From NCBI RefSeq assembly GCF_015291725.1, contig NZ_CP030038.1, forward strand, positions 744,001 to 808,000: a stretch of DNA of 64,000 nucleotides. Reading direction: 5' to 3'. Of this stretch, positions 6,366 through 14,055 are shown in pieces. A program made the position numbers and the translations under genes. Source of the stretch: Bradyrhizobium sp. CCBAU 51765 (GTDB lineage Bacteria; Pseudomonadota; Alphaproteobacteria; Rhizobiales; Xanthobacteraceae). Position 1 is the stretch's first letter; each line of letters opens with the position of its first letter. The notes beneath the pieces are model-generated. The model made no database searches and was not told the origin of the DNA. It was given only the letters and a program-made list of their open reading frames with translations.

Positions 6366-9074
6366 TCAGACGAGTCCAATGGCGTGCAAAAGGCGGCCTC
6401 CAAGCTTGCGCGCTTCTTCAAGAAGCAACACAGACGAGGCGACACATGCAGCCAACAGCCAATCGAAAAGGCTGAGGTTTGTGACATTAAACAGCTTCTG
6501 CGCTGGCTCCCAATTCACGACGATTATTTGCAGGCCTAGGACCCCGCAAAGACTCACCCAAAGCATCGGATTGTCGAAAATGCGGCGGTTGAAGGCGGTG
6601 CCCTCCTCGACGCGGGCATTAAAGGCATTGAAGAATTGGAAGAGCACGAACGTTGTGAAGGCGAGGGTGAGGGCGCGCGGCTCATTTCCTGTTTGTAGGC
6701 CATAGTGAAGCACAAGGAGTGTGCCGGCCATCATGGTCAGGCCAAACGCCATAATTTTGACGAACCTGGGAAACGTCAGTAGCGGCACATCGCGTGGACG
6801 AGGCGCTTCGGTCATCAGGCCGGGCCGTGGCGCATCGAGAGCCAGCGAGACCGCAGGCGGTCCATCCATGATCATTGCAACCCATAAGATCTGGAGCGGC
6901 GTGAAGGGCTCCGGCATGCCGGCGAGCGGAGCAAAGAACACGGTCAGGATGGCGCCGATTGTCGTGGACAACTGGAAGCGAACAAATTTGATGATGTTGT
7001 CATAGAGTGCGCGGCCTTGCCGAATGGCACTCACGATGGTCGCAAAATTGTCGTCGGTCAGCACCATGCTGGCTGCTTCTTTGCTGACCGCCGTACCGCT
7101 GATACCCATGGCTACACCGATGTCGGCAGTCTTTAGTGCGGGCGCGTCGTTGACACCGTCGCCTGTCATTGCGACGACGTGTCCCTTGGCTTGCAGCGCA
7201 CGAACGATTTTGACTTTGTGCTCAGGGGCGACGCGCGCGAACACGGCGATGTCCTCTATGTCCTGGGCAAGGTCCAAGGCATCCATGGCCTCCAACTCTA
7301 CTCCGGTGATCGCGTTTCCCTCGAGGCCAAGCTCCCTCGCGATTGCCAGCGCCGTATCCCTGTGATCGCCGGTGATCATCTTAACGCGGATGCCCGCAAA
7401 CCTGCAGCGTGCTATGGCGTCCTTGGCTTCCGGCCGAGGGGGGTCCATGAGGCCGATCAGCCCGACAAAGGTCAGGCCCGAGACAAGCCGATGCAGATCG
7501 CCGTTCGGATCGAATTCCGACAGAGGAACACTGCGTGAGGCAATTAGCAGGCCGCGCAATCCGCGTGTCGCGAGCGCCGCGTATTCGCGCTCGATGCCTG
7601 ATCCATCGGCTGCGTCAAATTCCGTTTCCCCTTCGGGAGTCAACTGGCGATCGCATCGAGAAAGGAGCACATCAGGCGCACCCTTGACCAGCACGCGGAT
7701 GATCTCCCCGTCGCGGTGAAAGGTTGCCATGAATTTGTGGGCAGCATCGAATGGGATCTCAGCTATTCGAGGGAATTGACGAGCCACCGCTTCGGGGTCC
7801 AAGCCGCCCTTGACGCTCAACACCAGTAATGCCCCTTCCATAGGGTCGCCGATGACCCGCCCCTCCTTCACCTGGCTGTCATTGCAAAGAGCGAGCGGAA
7901 CAAGCATTGGCCGGAGGTCGACGCGGCCAATGACGCCGTCGTCCGGGGTAATCTCACCCGCGTTGCGATATCCTTCTCCCGAAACCGCAAAGCGCCGACC
8001 CCGAAAACAAAAGGCGCGCACGGTCATCTGATTGAGCGTCAGCGTCCCGGTCTTGTCGGAGCAGATAACGGTCGTTGAGCCGAGCGTTTCGACGCTGGCG
8101 AGCCGTTTAACGATGGCGTGTTGCTGGGCCATTCGGTGCATTCCCAACGCCAGCGTGACGGTGACGACAGCCGGCAATCCTTCCGGCACCGCGGCGACCG
8201 CCAGTGCAATGGCATCAAGGAGAGCGTGCGCAAGGTCGGCGCTGCGAAGATATTCGAGGAAGCCCAGAAGTCCGACCAGTACCAGCGCTATGCCGCCGAG
8301 CCGTTTGCCAAGCACGTCGAGCTGGACCTGCAGCGGGCTTTTGTTGTCACTTGCAGTCGTCAACTCTTTCGAGATTTTGCCCATGACGGTAGACGCGGCT
8401 GTCCGTGTCACCACGATCTCTCCGCGTCCTCTCGTCATCAACGTGTTCATGAAAGCCATGTTCTGACGTTCGGCGAGGGGAGCTTCGGGCAGCACCGACG
8501 CGCTGGCGTCCTTCTGTACCGGCAGGGATTCGCCGGTGAGGGAGGATTCATCGATGGCGAGGCTTGCGGCTTGAATTAGCCGGCCATCCGCCGGAATCCT
8601 GTCTCCCGCCTCAAGCAGAACGATATCGCCGGGGACGAGACTATCGGCCAACACCTCAGCGATCATCCCGTTGCGGCGCACCCTTGCCTTGACGGGCAGC
8701 ATGCCGCGCAATGCTGCCAGGCTCCGCTCGGCTCGATGCTCTTGATAGAAGCCCAGTGCCGCATTGAACAGAACGACCGCGATGATGACCGCAGCGTCCT
8801 TCAAATTGCCCACCACTGCGGCAAGAGCGGCTGCAACTGCCAATACAACGATGAGCAAGCTCTTGAATTGGTCGAGGAACTTCAACCACGTGGGACGAGG
8901 CGCGGCCATGGGTAAGGTATTGGAACCATAGCGGGAAAGCCGCTCTTCGACCTGCTCTTGCGAAAGACCGCGCTCCGGCTCGACCGCAAGGCGGTCAAGC
9001 AGTTCGGCCAATGATAGGTGATGGATTGAGAGGACCTTCTCCTGGCTGTCGTTGAGAAATCCAGTAGAAGGCAT
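6366..9074 (-). CDS. P-type cation-transporting ATPase (PMCA/SERCA-like, type II)
   Basis: This is a 902-residue P-type ATPase. In order it shows an N-terminal cation-ATPase domain (LSLAELLDRL), TM1-2, the actuator motif SLTGESLPV, TM4 with AVPEGLPAVVTVTLA, the phosphorylation site CSDKTGTLT, the hinge MTGDGVNDAPALK, and a C-terminal set of about six helices. TM4 PEGLPA and the overall length suit bacterial Ca2+- or Na+-type exporters rather than heavy-metal pumps, which would show CPx. The start at 9074 has GGGAG seven bases upstream. The next gene upstream is divergent (CBS protein), and a perfect FixK-type box lies between them. The transported ion is uncertain. Confidence 0.92.
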   Translation of the reverse strand: MPSTGFLNDSQEKVLSIHHLSLAELLDRLAVEPERGLSQEQVEERLSRYGSNTLPMAAPRPTWLKFLDQFKSLLIVVLAVAAALAAVVGNLKDAAVIIAVVLFNAALGFYQEHRAERSLAALRGMLPVKARVRRNGMIAEVLADSLVPGDIVLLEAGDRIPADGRLIQAASLAIDESSLTGESLPVQKDASASVLPEAPLAERQNMAFMNTLMTRGRGEIVVTRTAASTVMGKISKELTTASDNKSPLQVQLDVLGKRLGGIALVLVGLLGFLEYLRSADLAHALLDAIALAVAAVPEGLPAVVTVTLALGMHRMAQQHAIVKRLASVETLGSTTVICSDKTGTLTLNQMTVRAFCFRGRRFAVSGEGYRNAGEITPDDGVIGRVDLRPMLVPLALCNDSQVKEGRVIGDPMEGALLVLSVKGGLDPEAVARQFPRIAEIPFDAAHKFMATFHRDGEIIRVLVKGAPDVLLSRCDRQLTPEGETEFDAADGSGIEREYAALATRGLRGLLIASRSVPLSEFDPNGDLHRLVSGLTFVGLIGLMDPPRPEAKDAIARCRFAGIRVKMITGDHRDTALAIARELGLEGNAITGVELEAMDALDLAQDIEDIAVFARVAPEHKVKIVRALQAKGHVVAMTGDGVNDAPALKTADIGVAMGISGTAVSKEAASMVLTDDNFATIVSAIRQGRALYDNIIKFVRFQLSTTIGAILTVFFAPLAGMPEPFTPLQILWVAMIMDGPPAVSLALDAPRPGLMTEAPRPRDVPLLTFPRFVKIMAFGLTMMAGTLLVLHYGLQTGNEPRALTLAFTTFVLFQFFNAFNARVEEGTAFNRRIFDNPMLWVSLCGVLGLQIIVVNWEPAQKLFNVTNLSLFDWLLAACVASSVLLLEEARKLGGRLLHAIGLV

Positions 9075-9174
9075 CGACGTCTCCCTGCCCAATCGGTTCT
9101 AGGTTCCGTAAAACTGCATCGCCGTATCTATGCTTGAAATGGCAGATGCCGAAAGCAAGAAATGAAAACGCGCG

Positions 9175-9188
9175 TTGAGCTTGTTCAT
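9175..9188. promoter_or_regulatory. Near-match FixK/FNR-type box, P-type ATPase side
   Basis: TTGAGCTTGTTCAT has one mismatch. It is centred 107 nt upstream of the ATPase start at 9074 (minus strand). A weaker candidate than the perfect box at 9261-9274 in the same intergenic region. Confidence 0.25.
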
Positions 9189-9260
9189 TTGACGGGTTTT
9201 CATCAAGTCAGCCCGTTACAATCCCCAAAGTCCTCCTTATTCTCAAGGTCGGTCGACTAT

Positions 9261-9274
9261 TTGACGCAGATCAA
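9261..9274. promoter_or_regulatory. FixK/FNR-type box between P-type ATPase and CBS gene
   Basis: TTGACGCAGATCAA is a perfect TTGA-N6-TCAA box. Its centre is 101 nt before the CBS-BON gene (9369, plus) and 193 nt before the ATPase start (9074, minus), so it most likely drives the CBS gene and could serve both. Confidence 0.65.
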
Positions 9275-9368
9275 TCGAAAATGCCCGACCCGATTTGGCT
9301 CGTGATTGAGCTGCATCAACCATGCGGTTTCGGTCTTGAATAACGTTCATCTCAAACGGGAGGTTTGA

Positions 9369-10103
9369 ATGCGTGCACATCAGATTATGAGTCGCAAGGT
9401 GACCACGGTGACAGCCGATACGCCCATTTTGGACGCTGCAAACCTCATGTTGCAGCAGCATATCAGCGGCCTGCCGGTGGTTGACGAGACGGGGCGGCTA
9501 ATCGGCGTGGTATCGGAAGGAGACTTTGTGCGACGCAGTGAGATTGGTACGCAAAGTCCTCGCATCAGATGGCTCGAGTTCCTGATGGGGGCTACCGGAA
9601 AGGTTGCCCAGGACTTCGTACGCGAGCATGGTCGGAAGGTCGGTGCGATTATGACGCAAGATGATCTCTGTACCGCAACCGAAGACATGCCGCTTGCAGA
9701 GCTTGTGCGTTTGATGGAACGTCGCAACGTCAAGCGTCTGCCTGTGGTGCGTGGACACACGCTAACGGGCATTGTGACCCGCGCTGACTTGCTCCGCGCT
9801 GTTGCAAGTCTGGCGCGGGACGTACCGGACCCGACAGCAGATGATGATCACATTCGTGACCGCGTGATCGCCGCCGTCGAGAAGAATGACTGGCGACCAG
9901 TGCAATTCGGCGTCACGGTTCGTGACGGAATTGTGCATCTCAGCGGCATCATCACGGACGAGCGCTTCCGGCGGGCCACGATCGTGGCGGCTGAAAACGT
10001 CTCAGGTGTCAGGCTGGTTCACGACCACCTCTGCCTGGTCGACACCACGTCCGGGCTTTCGTTCAGGTCGCCCGAAGATGAGGAATGGGCGAAGATTGGG
10101 TAG
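9369..10103 (+). CDS. CBS-pair and BON-domain sensor protein
   Basis: A 244-residue cytoplasmic protein with two CBS motifs: residues about 1-60 (MRAHQIMSRKVTTVTADT... GRLIGVVSEGDFVRRSE) and about 95-150 (VGAIMTQDDLCTATEDMPLA ... GIVTRADLL). A BON domain follows at about 160-235 (VQFGVTVRDGIVHLSGIITD). CBS pairs bind adenine nucleotides and so report energy state; BON domains bind phospholipid or act as partner modules. The start has GGGAGG five bases before it. A perfect FixK-type box lies upstream. A close paralogue is at 25046, and a truncated relative at 16537. No enzymatic domain is fused, so its output must be through a partner that is unknown. Confidence 0.88.
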   Translation: MRAHQIMSRKVTTVTADTPILDAANLMLQQHISGLPVVDETGRLIGVVSEGDFVRRSEIGTQSPRIRWLEFLMGATGKVAQDFVREHGRKVGAIMTQDDLCTATEDMPLAELVRLMERRNVKRLPVVRGHTLTGIVTRADLLRAVASLARDVPDPTADDDHIRDRVIAAVEKNDWRPVQFGVTVRDGIVHLSGIITDERFRRATIVAAENVSGVRLVHDHLCLVDTTSGLSFRSPEDEEWAKIG

Positions 10104-10181
10104 GCACCATGGCCGAGCAATTCTATCAGTCATGCTGACGGGCAATCATTGCGACGTCTCGATCAGTCGGGGCTCACCTTA

Positions 10182-10430
10182 TTAGTCCATGGTGATGATC
10201 ACGATGATCAATCGGAAGAACTCCCAAGCAGCGGCAACAAGCAACGTGCCGATTATCAGAAGGCTGCCGTACCATGACACACTAGCGGCCTTTGGACGGA
10301 CCCGCCTTTCTGCCGTTGCGCCTTTTGGCGTCGGCGTCGCCTCCGCGTGCTCTTCAGGTGCTTGAAGTGCACGATCGAGGGAAGTAGTAAGCGTGGCAAT
10401 CTTTGATCTAGATCGGCTCAAGCCTTCCAT
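10182..10430 (-). CDS. Small single-pass membrane protein, hypothetical
   Basis: This 82-residue frame has a polar N-terminal half with basic and Ala/Pro-rich stretches and a C-terminal hydrophobic segment (WYGSLLIIGTLLVAAAWEFF then LIIVIITMD). The ATG at 10430 has AGGAAG six bases upstream, which is better than the GTG two codons earlier. A single C-terminal anchor with a cytoplasmic head is likely. The gene lies convergent with the CBS-BON gene and divergent from the DUF1538 operon; the perfect box at 10606-10619 is about 180 nt upstream. No family recognised. Confidence 0.5.
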   Translation of the reverse strand: MEGLSRSRSKIATLTTSLDRALQAPEEHAEATPTPKGATAERRVRPKAASVSWYGSLLIIGTLLVAAAWEFFRLIIVIITMD

Positions 10431-10605
10431 GAGCACTTCCTCATCCTATAAAACCCAGTAAAATCTTGGTGGCTAACGGAAACCGTAGGCGGGACCGTTT
10501 TTGGATTGCCAGTCCAAAGCTTTCATGACCGTGGAAGCCGTCTCTGACAAAACTCCTTTGAGGATTGCGGCAACAAGAAACATATTCGTGCACTGGAGAG
10601 CGTCT

Positions 10606-10619
10606 TTGATTTTGATCAA
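10606..10619. promoter_or_regulatory. FixK/FNR-type box upstream of the DUF1538-PII operon
   Basis: TTGATTTTGATCAA is a perfect TTGA-N6-TCAA box, 147 nt (centre) before the first DUF1538 gene at 10760. The 329-nt gap 10431-10759 holds nothing else that I recognise. Confidence 0.65.
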
Positions 10620-10759
10620 TAAAGGCACTGAAGGCGGGCTTCTCATTTCACATTGACTGGTACGTTAGTCGGGGCCTGATCTCTATCTCTGTCAGGCTGG
10701 CTGCCTTCAAAGGGGCTGACTTTCCACCCCGCTGCGGCTGAGAGAGACTGTTCGGATCC

Positions 10760-11455
10760 ATGTCCTCGGAACTGAAAGCAAGACTACTTGAGGTGCTAAG
10801 GACCGTCGCGCCGCTCATCGGCATGATCTGCGTGCTTCAGGTGATACTCGTTCAGGCGCCCATGTTACTGTTTCTTCAGTTTCTTGCGGGAGCGGCGCTT
10901 GTCATCGTCGGGATGATGCTCCTGTTCATGGGAGTCGATCTCGGCATTCTGCCGATGGGGAGATTCATCGGAGCCGAACTGCCCAAGAAAGGATCGGTCG
11001 CGGTGATCGTTGCGGTGGGCTTCGCCATGGGCTTTGCCGTCACCGTCGCCGAGCCGGACGTGCTGGTCCTCGCCAGCCAGGTCGATCGCATCTCGCAAGG
11101 CGGCATCGACGGAGAGGCGGTTCTCTATGTGATCGCCGTCGGCGTTGCCGTCTTCGTGGCTCTTGCAATGGCGCGCGTCGTCTATGGCGCATCGATGCGG
11201 CTCCTGTTCACAATCGCATTTGGCGTGGTGATTTTCCTCTCGTTCGTCACCCCCGCGGAATTTGTGCCCTTGGCCTATGATGCCGGTAGCGTCACCACCG
11301 GCGTACTGACGGCGCCAGTGGTGATTGCGTTGGCCGTCGGCCTGAGCTCCGTTCTGTCCGGGCGCAGCGCGGTGTCCGACGGATTCGGACTCCTAGGCTT
11401 CGCCTCGGTTGGACCGATTATCGCCGTTATGATCATGGGGATGGTGCTGCGGTGA
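10760..11455 (+). CDS. DUF1538 membrane protein, first subunit
   Basis: A 231-residue polytopic membrane protein of the DUF1538 family. Recognisable elements are the repeated pattern GMMLLFMGVDLGILPMGRFIG, the loop AVTVAEPDVLVLASQVD (an acidic residue and prolines conserved in the family) and GVLTAPVVIALAVGLSS. About six or seven helices are predicted by hydrophobicity. The next gene encodes a second DUF1538 protein that overlaps it by 4 nt, and a PII-like protein follows, so the three form a translationally coupled unit. DUF1538 proteins are presumed transporters; their substrate is unknown. The start has no strong ribosome site but matches the family N-terminus. Confidence 0.85.
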   Translation: MSSELKARLLEVLRTVAPLIGMICVLQVILVQAPMLLFLQFLAGAALVIVGMMLLFMGVDLGILPMGRFIGAELPKKGSVAVIVAVGFAMGFAVTVAEPDVLVLASQVDRISQGGIDGEAVLYVIAVGVAVFVALAMARVVYGASMRLLFTIAFGVVIFLSFVTPAEFVPLAYDAGSVTTGVLTAPVVIALAVGLSSVLSGRSAVSDGFGLLGFASVGPIIAVMIMGMVLR

Positions 11456-12198
11456 TTGAGAAGCCCTTTCTGGAGGAATTGGGAGCCACCGGATGGAGTG
11501 TCGTGCTGGCGTTGCTGCCGCTGGCGATCATCTTCATGGTCTTCCAGATTTTCCTGCTCAACCTGCCTCGCAAGGATGTCCGGGAAATCCTGACCGGAAC
11601 GTTGATGGCGGCCGCAGGGCTGTTTTTGTTTCTGCTGGGCGTGGGTATCGGCTTCATGCCGTTCGGACGGGCGATCGGCGCAGCTCTCGGCGCGCTGTCC
11701 CAGAAATGGCTGCTGCTGCCGGCCGGCCTACTTCTCGGCTTCGTCACGACCTGGGGGGAACCGGCGGTGCGAATCCTTGCGGATCAGGTCGAGGAAGCCT
11801 CCAACGGCTCCATCCGCCGGTCCCTGGTTTTATATGCGGTCTGCATTGGCGTATCGGTGTTCGTCGGGCTGGGGATGCTCAGGATTGGCTACGAAACTCC
11901 AATATTGTACCTGCTGGTGCCGGGCTATGCGCTGGTCATCATTATGATGTGGTTCAGCGAAAAGAGCTTCGTGGCGGTTGCCGTCGATGCTGGCGGCGTG
12001 GCCACTGGTCCGCTTGCCAATACCTTCCTGCTGGCACTTGCTTTGGGCGCGTCGGCGGCACTGGGAAACCAGGACCCTGTCCTGCATGGCCTGGGCCTCG
12101 TGGCGCTGATCGCGCTGGCGCCGTTGATTTCTGTCATGATGCTGGGACTTCTTATCCGGTGGAAGGAAGCCCCAAAGAAATTTCGAAAGGAGCCGTGA
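11452..12198 (+). CDS. DUF1538 membrane protein, second subunit
   Basis: A 248-residue membrane protein starting with GTG at 11452, which overlaps the stop of the previous DUF1538 gene (GTGA). It repeats the same architecture: LLGVGIGFMPFGRAIGAALG corresponds to the first subunit's LGILPMGRFIGAEL, and VTTWGEPAVRILADQVEEAS to VTVAEPDVLVLASQVDRIS. The C-terminal part has DAGGVATGPLANTFLLALAL. The two proteins therefore look like halves of one inverted or duplicated transporter. A PII-like gene begins 2 nt after its stop. Membrane location is certain; the transported species is not. Confidence 0.85.
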   Translation: MIEKPFLEELGATGWSVVLALLPLAIIFMVFQIFLLNLPRKDVREILTGTLMAAAGLFLFLLGVGIGFMPFGRAIGAALGALSQKWLLLPAGLLLGFVTTWGEPAVRILADQVEEASNGSIRRSLVLYAVCIGVSVFVGLGMLRIGYETPILYLLVPGYALVIIMMWFSEKSFVAVAVDAGGVATGPLANTFLLALALGASAALGNQDPVLHGLGLVALIALAPLISVMMLGLLIRWKEAPKKFRKEP

Positions 12199-12200
12199 AA

Positions 12201-12530
12201 ATGCGGAATCCCTCCCTGATCGTAAGTATCGTGCGTAAAGGATGGGGCGATACTGTTCTGGAAGCTTCTATGAAGGCGGGCGCCACTGGAGGCACGGTAC
12301 TCCTCGGGCGCGGTGTGGGCGTCAACGAGAAGGATTCGATCTTTGGCATCCCGATCGAGCCGGAAAAGGAAATCGTGCTCACGCTCACGCATGAGAACCA
12401 GAACGAAGTTATCCTTCAGGAAATTATTCGCGTTGCCGAGTTGAACAAGCCGGGCCGAGGATTGGCTTTCGTGGTGCCGATCGAAAAGGTTGTCGGCGTG
12501 CCGCATATCGCGGGAGAAGGCCCGCGATAA
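12201..12530 (+). CDS. PII-family regulatory protein of the DUF1538 system
   Basis: A 109-residue protein with the PII/GlnB ferredoxin-like fold pattern: an opening beta strand (LIVSIVRKGWGDTVLEASMK), a T-loop region GATGGTVLLGRGVG, and a closing GRGLAFVVPIEKVVGV. The T-loop lacks the Tyr modified by GlnD in classical PII proteins, so regulation by uridylylation is unlikely; ligand binding of an adenine nucleotide or another small molecule is inferred from the family. AAGGAG lies before the ATG. Its position straight after two DUF1538 membrane proteins implies that it gates or tunes that transporter, as PII-like proteins do for AmtB and SbtA. Confidence 0.85.
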   Translation: MRNPSLIVSIVRKGWGDTVLEASMKAGATGGTVLLGRGVGVNEKDSIFGIPIEPEKEIVLTLTHENQNEVILQEIIRVAELNKPGRGLAFVVPIEKVVGVPHIAGEGPR

Positions 12531-12697
12531 TGTTGCGGCCGCAGGTCAGGCACTTTGCCAAGCCCACCCTGACGGTAAATCATCCCATCCGCATGTATCA
12601 TCGCATCGTGCGCCTCGGAAAGATGAATGCGCATGGCGAAACTATATCTGAGACCGTCGAAGTTTGCCGGCACGCCTTCGCGACTGATGTCGCGACC

Positions 12698-13600
12698 TCA
12701 GATTTCTGTCGCCGCGGGTGGCGCCCGAATGACTAAAGCGTCGCAATGCACTTCGTCCACGATCATTTTGGCGACGCTTCCCAGCAATACTTCCATGACA
12801 GCACTACGCCCTTGCGTACCCAGAACGACGAGATCTACCGCCTTTTCTTGGACATACTCACGCAATAGTTCCCATGGTGCGCCATGCTCGATCAGGACAT
12901 TAGGTGACTGCCATTGGTCGGGCTTTTTCATAGTTTGCAGAAATGCATCGCATTCTTGTTCGACCGCCGTGCGATATTGTCTTTGATAGGGCGCAGAATC
13001 TATCATTCTGCCCGACAATGGCGCCTCATACGCATTAAAAACAGTGAGCCGTTGGTACGGAAACATGTGGGCAGCGGCTTCAAGTGCGTGACGCGATGGA
13101 TTGGAAAAGTCCGTTGCGACGACGACGTGCCGATACGGCGCTCGTGCGCGGTTTTTGACGACCAGCAGCGGCACCTGCGAACGGCGAAGCAGCCGGTCCA
13201 CGGTCCGTCCCAGGAGAAAGCGGCCAAGTATCTCGTCCCGGGCCAGACCTGTCACGATCAGGCCGCAGTCTTCGTTCTCAGCGGTACGAATGATGGCGTC
13301 GACCGGATCGCCGGTTTCGATCACGACCGTTGCGTGCCCCGCGACGGGACCGACGTCGGTGTGCAGTTGCTTCCGCGCAACGCTGAGCGGGTCGGACGGG
13401 CGCCTCCAGGAAGGCAGTCGCCCCGTCGGATCTGTCATGTTCGGTTCTGGCTCTTCAAGAACGTGCACGATGACCAGCTTCGCCTGCCACTGGTCGGCCA
13501 GCAATACGACACGATCGAGCGCGCGATCGCAACGGGGGCTCAGATCAGTTGCCAGAAGAATCCGCTTGGGAGGCCCGTTCATCCAACTCGGCATGTTCAT
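12698..13600 (-). CDS. Tandem-domain universal stress protein
   Basis: A 300-residue protein with two UspA domains. Domain 1 (about 10-145) starts PPKRILLATDLSPRCDRALD and ends with TGLARDEILGRFLLG. Domain 2 (about 160-295) has HVVVATDFSNPSRHALEAA and the full ATP-binding motif VVLGTQGRSAVMEVLLGSVA (G-2x-G-9x-G-S). The ATG at 13600 was chosen because GAGGAG lies eight bases upstream; earlier in-frame codons lack a site. A TTGA-N6-GCAA box at 13741-13754 lies upstream. It is likely an ATP-binding stress regulator for survival at low oxygen; targets are unknown. It differs from the usp at 596 in having the canonical G-loop. Confidence 0.9.
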   Translation of the reverse strand: MNMPSWMNGPPKRILLATDLSPRCDRALDRVVLLADQWQAKLVIVHVLEEPEPNMTDPTGRLPSWRRPSDPLSVARKQLHTDVGPVAGHATVVIETGDPVDAIIRTAENEDCGLIVTGLARDEILGRFLLGRTVDRLLRRSQVPLLVVKNRARAPYRHVVVATDFSNPSRHALEAAAHMFPYQRLTVFNAYEAPLSGRMIDSAPYQRQYRTAVEQECDAFLQTMKKPDQWQSPNVLIEHGAPWELLREYVQEKAVDLVVLGTQGRSAVMEVLLGSVAKMIVDEVHCDALVIRAPPAATEI

Positions 13601-13740
13601 GATTTTACTCCTCAGTGCCTGGGCCAAGGTATCGAAACCTGCGCACGGAGTTCCAGGACCACCATGGTGGACGGCCCTTTCCTTCTCCTATCGCCGCATC
13701 AATTCAAATCAAAATAGAGGTCATCAGGACAATCTTAGCT

Positions 13741-13754
13741 TTGATTTACCGCAA
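13741..13754. promoter_or_regulatory. FixK2-type box upstream of usp
   Basis: TTGATTTACCGCAA fits the published Bradyrhizobium FixK2 form TTG(A/C)-N6-(T/G)CAA. It is 147 nt upstream of the usp start at 13600. The rest of 13601-14055 contains no gene I can support. Confidence 0.5.
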
Positions 13755-14055
13755 GACCGGGTCTCGTTGGTCGGCGGCGCTTACGGGCTCAACGGTTTGC
13801 GAATCCGCAGACAGAGTTGATCGATACATCGCTGTGATGCTTGCCAGCGGGGTGCCCACAACAACTCCAGCCATCGAGGGACCTTGCGCCGGCTATAGCG
13901 CTTGGTGATCCGGCGCATAATTTTGCGATAGTTTCTGTGACAAAATTAGACGTCGTTAGGCCTTACCAGTACTGGTGGCTCCGGAACTCACCCGGCCTCG
14001 TCGCGCTAGGCGGCTTCGAGCTCGTCGTCCACAATGCCCACCTGCTACACAACGT

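Noticed and set aside
9189..9206. TTGA...TCAA pair near the P-type ATPase
   Set aside because: Spacer is 10 nt instead of 6, so it does not fit a FixK/FNR dimer.
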